Part shown: piece after piece, positions 28,443 to 36,410 of the stretch
How positions within the stretch are numbered: position 1 is the stretch's first letter
Layout of the letters: every line of letters begins with the position of its first letter
Source of the DNA: Bacteroidota bacterium
Lineage (GTDB): Bacteria > Bacteroidota > Bacteroidia > B-17B0 > Aurantibacillaceae
Length of the DNA: 64,000 bases
Assembly (NCBI GenBank): GCA_016185125.1
Contig: JACPOC010000002.1
Coordinates: 116,025-180,024 of the forward strand
Reading direction: 5' to 3'
Notes under the pieces: generated by a model
The model's input: the letters and a program-made list of their open reading frames with translations, nothing else
What the model was told of the DNA's origin: nothing
Database searches by the model: none
Made by a program: the position numbers and the translations under genes

Positions 28443-30107
28443 ATGAAAGTGAAGAGCATAGTTATAATTTATATATTTATTTTATTTTCTGTAACGTTAT
28501 TTGCGCAGTCCAATAAAAACGGCTACAATAAATTCTTTTACGAAAACGGTAAAATTAGTAGTGAAGGAACCATGCGCGATGGCAAACCCGATGGCTATTG
28601 GAAAAATTATTACGATAACGGTAAATTAAAAATTGAAGGCAACCGTAAAAATTTTCAATTAGATAGTACCTGGAAATTTTACGATGTAAAAGGAAGAATA
28701 ACAAAATCCATCAATTATAAAGAAGGTAAAAAAGATGGCGTAAGTATTATTTACGATACACTTCAAAAAGTAGTTACCAGCGAATATTATGTACAGGATA
28801 TAAAGCAGGGTTTACAGCGTAATTTTTATAAAACCGGAAAAACAAAAAGCGTGGTTCCTTATGTAAAAGGTAAACCCGATGGCACAGCGTATGAGTATAG
28901 TAACGATTCCTTGATTACCTCCATCGCTGTATATAAAGGCGGTATCCTTCAAAGTTTTGAAAAGATAAATCAAAAAGATGCCGCTAATAAAAAGCAAGGC
29001 ATCTGGAAAGAGTTTTACGATAATCTAGAATTAAAAAAAGAAATGAAATTTAATGATGATTCATTAGATGGTTACGTAATGGAATACGATAAAAAAGGAA
29101 GCCTAACTTCTACTAAAAAGTTCAACAATGGTAAACGTATTCTCAAAGCACCCGAAATTGCCAATGTTGAAGTTTACAGAGATTTGTTTGACGATGGCAC
29201 TTTAAAGTACGAAGGCGTTTACAGCGATGGCGTTCCTATTGGGTCGCATTATAAATACAAGCAAAAATATCAATGTGACAGCAGTATTTTTTTACGTGAC
29301 GATACCAGCCGTGTTGCCGTGTATGTGAATCGCTTAGTATGCCGTAATGTTCCCGTTCCTGATAGTTGTATTGAATATTTTGATGGAACAGTAGTAGCAA
29401 AAGGAAAAGTAGATAGCGTTAGGAATAGAATTGGTATCTGGACTGAATATCATCACACGGGCGAATTTAAAGGCAAAGGATTATATAAAGACGGTAACCG
29501 CACCGGCGAATGGGAATTTTTTTATGCTTCCGGAAAACTGGAACAAAAAGGCAAATACGATAAAAAAGGAAGAGCCCAAGGCCAGTGGAAATGGTTTTAT
29601 GAAAACGGCGCTTTAATGCGTGAAGAACTTTATGTAAACGGAAAAAGAGAAGGCCAATTAACCGATTATAACGAGCAGGGTAAAATTATTCTACAAGGTA
29701 CTTTTGTTGATAATGTAATGGAAGGAACCTGGATTTACGAAACGCCCGAATATAAAGAAATAGGAAATTACCTTAACGGCGAACGCGATAGCGTGTGGAA
29801 AAGTTATTATATGCCTTCAAAAACAAAACGATACGAAGGCCGTTTTTCAAGCGGGCAGGAAACTGGTTTGCACACCATGTATTACGATAACGGAAGAAAA
29901 ATGTACAGCGGTAATTTTGTTGCCGGCATGAGAGATGGCGACTGGCATTTTTATGACGAGTTAGGAACCAACTATCTTACCATTACCTATAAAAATGATA
30001 TTGAAATTAAATGGATGGGCGATAAAATAAGGCCAACTTACGAGGAAAGCCTGAGAAGCTATAATATAAAAATAGACGAAAATAAAACTCAAACCATCAG
30101 AAAATAG
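28443..30107 (+). CDS. Exported YwqK/MORN-like repeat protein
   Basis: The 554-residue protein has a signal peptide (to about 21, TLFAQ) and many copies of a roughly 23-residue repeat of the form YENGKLxxEGxxxxGKxxGxWKxY. Examples are NGKISSEGTMRDGKPDGYW near residue 35 and ASGKLEQKGKYDKKGRAQGQW near 360. Such repeats occur in the YwqK antitoxin family and MORN proteins and form long beta sheets. In Bacteroidota they are usually exported proteins of unknown role. No toxin gene is adjacent, so an antitoxin function should not be assumed. Confidence 0.82.
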   Translation: MKVKSIVIIYIFILFSVTLFAQSNKNGYNKFFYENGKISSEGTMRDGKPDGYWKNYYDNGKLKIEGNRKNFQLDSTWKFYDVKGRITKSINYKEGKKDGVSIIYDTLQKVVTSEYYVQDIKQGLQRNFYKTGKTKSVVPYVKGKPDGTAYEYSNDSLITSIAVYKGGILQSFEKINQKDAANKKQGIWKEFYDNLELKKEMKFNDDSLDGYVMEYDKKGSLTSTKKFNNGKRILKAPEIANVEVYRDLFDDGTLKYEGVYSDGVPIGSHYKYKQKYQCDSSIFLRDDTSRVAVYVNRLVCRNVPVPDSCIEYFDGTVVAKGKVDSVRNRIGIWTEYHHTGEFKGKGLYKDGNRTGEWEFFYASGKLEQKGKYDKKGRAQGQWKWFYENGALMREELYVNGKREGQLTDYNEQGKIILQGTFVDNVMEGTWIYETPEYKEIGNYLNGERDSVWKSYYMPSKTKRYEGRFSSGQETGLHTMYYDNGRKMYSGNFVAGMRDGDWHFYDELGTNYLTITYKNDIEIKWMGDKIRPTYEESLRSYNIKIDENKTQTIRK

Positions 30108-30130
30108 TAAATTGCGCTATTAAAGTCCTT

Positions 30131-32767
30131 ATGCCTCCGGTTAAAAACGAACCTATAATTAATTTAAATACTCTGGATCAGCTTCCTATTGCTGTTGCAT
30201 TATTTGACAACCAACAATTTTATTTCATTAATAAAAAAGGCGCCCAACTTTTTAAAATACCACTCAGTAAATTAAAAAACATTCAGGAATTTTCTGTTTT
30301 AAAATTTATAAAAAAAGAATCGCATAAAGCTATTTTAGCAAACAATAAAAAAATTATAAAAGGTGCTACTCCTGTACCCATGGAGCACCCTTGTTTGGAT
30401 TACGCGGGTAATGAAATATATCTCGAAATTAATTTAAACCGAATTAAATTAAATAATAAATACGTAGTGCAGGCCACTTTTACCGAAATTTCGGCACGTA
30501 AAAAAACAGAAGAGCTTTTAAATGTTACTAAAGAAAAATTTGAACTTATTACTAATAACGCCAACGATATTATTGGCTTTTACACCTTTTATCCGGTAGA
30601 AAAATACTTGTACGTTAGCCCTAATATTGAAAGAATACTGGGCTATAAACCCGAAGAATTATTAAAAGACAACAATTTTTTTAACCGCCGTGTTGCCGAT
30701 AATAAAAAAGAATTTTTAAAAATAGATAAAGAGATTTCTACACTTCAAAAAAAGAATATTGTAAAAAACTATACTTATGTTTTTAAAACTTTAAAAAAAG
30801 ATAAAGAAGAAGTTTGGCTCGAGAACAGCCTTGTGCCCATTCAAAATAACCAAGGTAAAATAACATTTTATTTAAATGTGCTGCGCGATATTACAGAGCA
30901 TAAACAAAAAGAAATTGAACTTCAGCAGCAAAAAATAGATGACCAAACATTGTTGGATGGTTCGCAAGTGGCTTATGCCATCCATCACCAAGGAACCATT
31001 GTTTTTTCGAATAAAGAATTACTAAAACTTCTTAAATTAAAAGATAAAAAAGATATTAATGGTAAATTTGCCGTCGATTTTTTTAGCATCGCCGATCGCA
31101 AAAAAGCGGTTAAACGAATACAGGAAGTTTATAAACGTAAAAGGCTCAACGAACCTAATCATTATAAATTAGTTGATTCAAAAGGAAATGAAATTGAGGT
31201 AGAAATTAAATCTAACCTCGTTAAATACAACAATAAATTATCCATCCTTTCCGCTATTTCAAATATTTCACAGCAACGCCAGCTCGAGCGCGAAATGCTG
31301 CGTGCCGAAATATCGGAACAAAACAATAAATTACTGCAAAATCAAATTAGAGAAAAACAAAAAGTAGAAAAATCCCTCATCGAAAAAACCGGCCAGCTTA
31401 CTGCCATTTTTGAAAGCTCAAGTCATTTGATATGGACGGTTAATAAAAATAACGAAATACAATCGTTTAATAAAAATTTTGCCAAGGTATTACTTCGTAA
31501 ATACGGTATTAAACTTAAAACCGGCAATCAAATTCATAAACTCATAAAAACCGATACTAAAGCTTACATTAATTTTTGGTATCCTAAATATAAAGAAGCT
31601 TTTTTAGGAAAAAAATTGGAGTTTGAGCGCGCCGAAGAAGAAAATAAAATCTTTAGAAAAATATTTATCAATCCTATTTACAATGCCGCTAAAGAGGTAA
31701 TTGAAGTTTCATGCATTGCCCATGATATTACCGAAACTAAAATTTACGAGCAAAAACTTTTTAACCAGGCCGCTAAAATAAATTCTATTTTTGATAGCAG
31801 CCACCATTATATTTGGACAATCAACAGCCAGCAACAACTTACCTCCTTTAATAAAAATTACTTCGATCTTATATCAAGCTTATACAATACCCAGCCATAC
31901 ATTGGCTTGGTTTTAAACCGCGGCCTGCTATCAAATAACAGAGAGTATAACGAGATTTTAAAACACAATTATAAAAAAGCTTTTGAAGGACATTCAGTAA
32001 ATTTTGAAATTGAAACCATTGATAAAAACAACAATAAACTTTACCTCGAAATTTTTCTTAATCCTATTACCGAAAACAACATTCCTGTTGAAGTAAGCGG
32101 CATTGCACACGATGTTACCGAAAAAAAAATAGCCCAAGAGCGCATGGAGCAATCCCTTAAAGAAAAGGAAGTGCTTTTAAAGGAAGTGCACCACCGCGTA
32201 AAAAATAATATGCAGGTAATCAGCAGCATTCTTAATCTGCAATCCTCTTACGTATCTGATGATTACGCTTTATCCTTGCTAAAAGAAAGCCAAAACCGTA
32301 TTAAAACAATGGCCTACATTCACGAAAGTATTTACCAGAATAAATCTTTTACCTCGGTAAATTTTTCCGATTACATTGCCACACTCGCCAATAACATTAT
32401 CCGCTCTTATTCCGTTTCCGAAGAAAAAATTCAACTCATACTTAATCTCGAAAAAATTAACCTTAATCTCGATAACTCCATTCCTACCGGATTAATTGTA
32501 AACGAATTAATTACAAATGCCATAAAACACGCTTTCCCCCAAAACAATAAAGGATTTATTACCGTTAATTTGAAATCTAAAAATAACATAGTATATTTAG
32601 AGGTGAAAGATGATGGAATTGGGTTTAATTCCGGCATCGATTTCAAAAACACAAATTCTTTAGGATTACAACTCGTAAACACGCTCATTGAGCAGGTAAA
32701 TGGCACGGTAGAGTTCATATCTCAAAAGAATGTTGGAAGCTCTGTTCTAATAACTTTTAAAATGTAA
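30131..32767 (+). CDS. Multi-PAS sensor histidine kinase (HisKA_2 type)
   Basis: The 878-residue protein has no membrane segment, so it is probably a cytoplasmic sensor. About five PAS domains (starting near residues 10, 135, 275, 415 and 545) are joined by short coiled coils. The HisKA_2 phospho-acceptor is His687/688 in LKEVHHRVKNNMQ, followed by a HATPase (NELITNAIKHAF, KDDGIGF, SLGLQLVNTL). The LytTR regulator starts 3 bases after its stop, so the two form an operon and a signalling pair. Ligands of the PAS domains are unknown. Confidence 0.92.
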   Translation: MPPVKNEPIINLNTLDQLPIAVALFDNQQFYFINKKGAQLFKIPLSKLKNIQEFSVLKFIKKESHKAILANNKKIIKGATPVPMEHPCLDYAGNEIYLEINLNRIKLNNKYVVQATFTEISARKKTEELLNVTKEKFELITNNANDIIGFYTFYPVEKYLYVSPNIERILGYKPEELLKDNNFFNRRVADNKKEFLKIDKEISTLQKKNIVKNYTYVFKTLKKDKEEVWLENSLVPIQNNQGKITFYLNVLRDITEHKQKEIELQQQKIDDQTLLDGSQVAYAIHHQGTIVFSNKELLKLLKLKDKKDINGKFAVDFFSIADRKKAVKRIQEVYKRKRLNEPNHYKLVDSKGNEIEVEIKSNLVKYNNKLSILSAISNISQQRQLEREMLRAEISEQNNKLLQNQIREKQKVEKSLIEKTGQLTAIFESSSHLIWTVNKNNEIQSFNKNFAKVLLRKYGIKLKTGNQIHKLIKTDTKAYINFWYPKYKEAFLGKKLEFERAEEENKIFRKIFINPIYNAAKEVIEVSCIAHDITETKIYEQKLFNQAAKINSIFDSSHHYIWTINSQQQLTSFNKNYFDLISSLYNTQPYIGLVLNRGLLSNNREYNEILKHNYKKAFEGHSVNFEIETIDKNNNKLYLEIFLNPITENNIPVEVSGIAHDVTEKKIAQERMEQSLKEKEVLLKEVHHRVKNNMQVISSILNLQSSYVSDDYALSLLKESQNRIKTMAYIHESIYQNKSFTSVNFSDYIATLANNIIRSYSVSEEKIQLILNLEKINLNLDNSIPTGLIVNELITNAIKHAFPQNNKGFITVNLKSKNNIVYLEVKDDGIGFNSGIDFKNTNSLGLQLVNTLIEQVNGTVEFISQKNVGSSVLITFKM

Positions 32768-32770
32768 AAT

Positions 32771-33529
32771 ATGGAAAAACTTAATATTTTTATTGTTGAA
32801 GACGAAAGCATTGTTGCTAAAGACATTCAAAACAGCCTTACCAAGCTCGGTTATAACGTGCTGGGCATAGCCAATAACGGCAAAGATGCCTTAGAAAAAA
32901 TAACCCAGCTAAAACCCCATCTTATCCTTATGGATATTATGATAAAAGGCGATATGACCGGCATTGAAGTAAGCGAAAAAATAAAAGAAAAACTCAACAT
33001 TCCTGTTATTTTCTTAACCGCCTATGCCGATGAAGGAACACTTGCCAAAGCAAAAGTTACCGAGCCTTACGGATACATCTTAAAACCCTTTAAAGAAATT
33101 GATTTGCATTCCACCATCGAAATGGCCGTTTACAAACATCAAAAAGATACTGCTCTGCAAAAAGAACGCGATTTTTTATACTCCCTGGTTGAAAATAAAG
33201 ACGAAAGCAACAAAGATATTTTGTTTGTAAAAGCCAACAGCCGCTTGGTTAAAGTGCAGCTAAAAGACATTTATTACGTAGAAGCTTTAAAAGATTACGT
33301 AATTATTAACACCCAATACGCCCGCTACACCGTGCACAGCACCATGAAGGATATTGATAAAAAATTAGGCAATGGAGAGTTTGCCCGCATACACCGCTCC
33401 TTTATTGCCCGGCTCGATAAAATACAAAGCATCGACTCTCAAAACGTTACCTTAGAAAACGATAAAAAAGTAATTCCCGTTGGAGGCTCTTATCGAGAAG
33501 AATTAATGACTAAGCTTAATTTGTTATAA
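32771..33529 (+). CDS. LytTR-family response regulator
   Basis: The 252-residue protein has a receiver domain (1-125; acceptor Asp in LILMDIMIKGDMTG, about residue 56), a short linker and a LytTR DNA-binding domain (about 150-250; YYVEALKDYVIINT, FARIHRSFIARLDKI). LytTR domains bind pairs of short direct repeats. It is translationally close to the PAS kinase upstream. Its 3' end is followed by an interspersed repeat and then radA. Confidence 0.95.
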   Translation: MEKLNIFIVEDESIVAKDIQNSLTKLGYNVLGIANNGKDALEKITQLKPHLILMDIMIKGDMTGIEVSEKIKEKLNIPVIFLTAYADEGTLAKAKVTEPYGYILKPFKEIDLHSTIEMAVYKHQKDTALQKERDFLYSLVENKDESNKDILFVKANSRLVKVQLKDIYYVEALKDYVIINTQYARYTVHSTMKDIDKKLGNGEFARIHRSFIARLDKIQSIDSQNVTLENDKKVIPVGGSYREELMTKLNLL

Positions 33530-33530
33530 G

Positions 33531-33614
33531 GCCACTAATTACACGAATTTCACAAAAACGAACCTGTACACCGCCTGTAACAGCAGTATTCGTGTTATTT
33601 GTGCAATTCGTGGC
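33531..33614. repeat. Interspersed inverted repeat, copy B
   Basis: The left arm (33531-33555) and right arm (33595-33614) pair at about 16 of 20 positions and use the same CACNAATTN unit and outer GCCAC as copy A at 26368. A decayed third arm (GTGTAATCCGTAGC) follows near 33645. It lies in the spacer between the LytTR regulator and radA. Confidence 0.65.
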
Positions 33615-33680
33615 TTAGAAAACCTCTGTTAATAATATTCCTCTGTGTAATCCGTAGCTTAATTATAACTTCGTATTACA

Positions 33681-35057
33681 ATGTCAAAAACCAAAACCAC
33701 TTTTTTTTGTCAAAACTGCGGCGCACAATCCGGCAAGTGGGTTGGTAAATGCCCCAGCTGTAATGAGTGGAATACTTACGTGGAAGAAATAGTTCACAAA
33801 GAAACCAAGAACGATCGCCTGCAAATATTTAATGTAAATAAAAAAGGAATTTCCAATAAATCTATTCTTTTGCACGAAGTTGGCACCGCCAATTACCCGC
33901 GCATTGCCGTTCCCGGAAAAGAATTAACGCGCGTTTTAGGCGGGGGTATTGTTCCCGGCAGCCTTGTTCTGTTTGGCGGAGAGCCCGGCATTGGTAAATC
34001 AACCTTGATGCTTCAATTAGCCCTGCGCTTAAAAAATTTAAAAATCTTATACGTAAGCGGCGAAGAAAGCGAACAGCAAATAAAAATGCGCGCCGATAGA
34101 ATTGGTATAACTACCGGAAGTTTATTTATTCTTCAGGAAACAAATACGCAAAATATTTTTCAGCAGATCAACGAAATTCAACCGCAGTTGTTAATCATTG
34201 ATTCCATTCAAACACTGCACACCGCTTACATTGATAGCAGCCCGGGAAGCGTTAGCCAGGTGCGTGAATGCGCTGCCGAACTCTTGCGTTTTGCTAAAGA
34301 ATCTAACACGCCTGTTTTTATGATTGGCCACATTACCAAAGAAGGTTCATTGGCCGGGCCAAAAGTACTCGAACACATGGTGGATACCGTTTTGCAATTT
34401 GAAGGCGACAGAAATCATATTTACCGATTGTTAAGAGCCACTAAAAACCGTTTTGGCAGCACCAACGAAATGGGCATTTACGAAATGCAGGGCCAGGGTT
34501 TGCGCGAGGTTACCAACCCTTCCGAAATTTTAATCACCAACAGAGATGCCCCAACCAGCGGTGTAGCAATCGCTTCAACTTTAGAAGGCAACCGGCCCAT
34601 GCTTATTGAAACTCAGGCCTTGGTAAGCACCGCAGCTTACGGCACGCCGCAACGCAGCAGCACCGGTTTCGATCTCAGGAGATTATCCATGCTCTTAGCC
34701 GTGCTCGAAAAACGTTGTGGCTTTAAATTAGGAATTAAAGATGTGTTCATCAACATTGCCGGCGGAATTAGGGTAGAAGATCCGGGTATTGATTTAGCCT
34801 TGGTTTGCGCGGTATTAAGCAGTAACGAAGATCTTCCTATTCCGCAAAACATTTGCTTCTCAGCCGAAATAGGTTTAACCGGAGAAATACGCCCCGTAAG
34901 TAAAATTGAACAACGCATCAGTGAAGCCGAAAAACTTGGCTTTGAAAAAATCATCGTCAGCTCTTATAATTTAAAGGGCATTAATATCAAAAACTTTAAA
35001 ATAGAAATTGTTCCGGCCGGTAAAATAGAAGAAGTGTTTAGCTTAATATTTGGATGA
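33681..35057 (+). CDS. radA: DNA repair protein RadA
   Basis: This 458-residue RecA-like ATPase promotes branch migration in recombinational repair. The N-terminal zinc finger (CQNCGAQSGKWVGKCPSC) is intact. Walker A is GGEPGIGKST (about residue 98), the RadA KNRFG motif is present (about residue 255), and a C-terminal Lon-protease-like domain without the catalytic Ser follows. Its stop overlaps the start of the TPR protein downstream by four bases (ATGA). Confidence 0.97.
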   Translation: MSKTKTTFFCQNCGAQSGKWVGKCPSCNEWNTYVEEIVHKETKNDRLQIFNVNKKGISNKSILLHEVGTANYPRIAVPGKELTRVLGGGIVPGSLVLFGGEPGIGKSTLMLQLALRLKNLKILYVSGEESEQQIKMRADRIGITTGSLFILQETNTQNIFQQINEIQPQLLIIDSIQTLHTAYIDSSPGSVSQVRECAAELLRFAKESNTPVFMIGHITKEGSLAGPKVLEHMVDTVLQFEGDRNHIYRLLRATKNRFGSTNEMGIYEMQGQGLREVTNPSEILITNRDAPTSGVAIASTLEGNRPMLIETQALVSTAAYGTPQRSSTGFDLRRLSMLLAVLEKRCGFKLGIKDVFINIAGGIRVEDPGIDLALVCAVLSSNEDLPIPQNICFSAEIGLTGEIRPVSKIEQRISEAEKLGFEKIIVSSYNLKGINIKNFKIEIVPAGKIEEVFSLIFG

Positions 35058-36397
35058 AAAACAGTATTTACTATATATTAATTTTAGGCTGTTGTTTATA
35101 CGCCTTTAACTTATCATCACAAAAGGATTCTTTATTAATTGCCCTTCGAAATTGTTCAGCTAAAGACTCTGCATACATTTTAAATAAATTATCTATAACA
35201 TACAGGTTTTCTGAATATGATACTGCGTTAATGTATGCTAACCAAGCTTTGAGATCAGCTATTAAATCAAATAACATTAAAGAGCAGGCAAATGCCGAAA
35301 ACGCAATTGGCGTGCAAAATCATTTAAAGTCAAAATATGATGAAGCAATGGTGCATTATATCAACGCCTTACGATTATTTCAAAAAATAAATTATATCAA
35401 AGGAATAGCCTCTGTCGGCCAAAATATAGGAATAGTTCATTTTGATTTGGGACGCGTGCATTTAGCTCTTAAATATTATCAGGAAGCTGCCAAATTATAT
35501 AAACAAGCCGATTACAAAAAAGGACTGTCCGCAATTTTTAATAACATTGCCGCCATTTATATGGATCTAAAAGACATCTCCAAAGCGCTTGAGTATCATC
35601 ATTTAGCACTAAATATCAGAAATGAGTTGGGCGACTCTTCTGGTATTTCAAGTAGTTACGGCGGCTTGGCGGTTGCCTATTATAATTTAAAAGAGTACGC
35701 TAAAGCCATTGAATTTAATGAAAAAAAAATAAAATTAGAGTTACGTTTAAATAACGACCGTGAGTTAGCTACAACATATAATAATTTGGGAGATGCTTAT
35801 TTGGATTCAAAAAATTACAGCATGGCAAAAGAGTGTTTTGAAAAAGGCATTTTAATTGCTAAAAGAAATACAGATTATTACGCGCTAACCGATTTGTATT
35901 ACAACTTATCCATTGTATTTGAGCGAACAAATAAGTTTGAGGATGCTTTTAAATCAATGAAAAACTACATATACAGTAAAGATTCGTTATTTAAAATTAA
36001 ATCAACCGATAGGGTTATTGAAATGGAAACTAAGTACGAAACTGAAAAAAAAGACTTGCAGATAGAAACCGCAAATACACATCTCTTACTCCAAGAAGAA
36101 AAAAACAAACAAAAAGAAAAAGTAATATGGTTTGGTTCTTTGGCCCTATTAGTTACCTTGATCTTAGGCACGCTGGCCTACTTCAATTTCCGGAAATTTA
36201 AAAAAGCCAACAAAACCATTAACTCGCAAAATGTTGCGCTTTCGCTTCAGAAAAAAGAAGTGGAAGAGCAAAAGCATTTAGTGGAAGAAAAACAAAAGGA
36301 AGTTTTGGATAGTATTCATTATGCCAAAAGAATTCAGCAAAGCTTATTGCCCACCGAAAAGTATATTCAAAGAATTATTCAAAACTTAAAAAATTAG
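35054..36397 (+). CDS. TPR protein with membrane helix and coiled coil, no output domain
   Basis: The 447-residue protein has a signal peptide, tetratricopeptide repeats (about 35-320), a membrane helix (about 357-377, VIWFGSLALLVTLILGTLAYF) and a charged coiled coil (380-430). It ends with DSIHYAKRIQQSLLPTEKY, the linker that normally leads into a PP2C/SpoIIE phosphatase domain. That domain is absent here but present in the next gene. Part of the helix and linker is nearly identical to that protein. It may be a regulatory paralogue or a truncated copy. It is coupled to radA by a 4-base overlap. Confidence 0.85.
   Translation: MKNSIYYILILGCCLYAFNLSSQKDSLLIALRNCSAKDSAYILNKLSITYRFSEYDTALMYANQALRSAIKSNNIKEQANAENAIGVQNHLKSKYDEAMVHYINALRLFQKINYIKGIASVGQNIGIVHFDLGRVHLALKYYQEAAKLYKQADYKKGLSAIFNNIAAIYMDLKDISKALEYHHLALNIRNELGDSSGISSSYGGLAVAYYNLKEYAKAIEFNEKKIKLELRLNNDRELATTYNNLGDAYLDSKNYSMAKECFEKGILIAKRNTDYYALTDLYYNLSIVFERTNKFEDAFKSMKNYIYSKDSLFKIKSTDRVIEMETKYETEKKDLQIETANTHLLLQEEKNKQKEKVIWFGSLALLVTLILGTLAYFNFRKFKKANKTINSQNVALSLQKKEVEEQKHLVEEKQKEVLDSIHYAKRIQQSLLPTEKYIQRIIQNLKN
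36176..36243 (+). repeat. 68-bp identical segment shared with 37767-37834
   Basis: The DNA encoding the end of the membrane helix and the following linker is identical over 68 bases in the two neighbouring TPR genes (36176-36243 and 37767-37834). Flanking sequence is still similar for roughly 280 bases. The TPR parts are much more diverged, so recent gene conversion or strong constraint is likely. Confidence 0.85.
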
Positions 36398-36410
36398 CAT
36401 TTACCATTTA

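Noticed and set aside
28443..30107. Antitoxin function for the YwqK-repeat protein
   Set aside because: The family name comes from one Bacillus system; this exported protein has no toxin neighbour.
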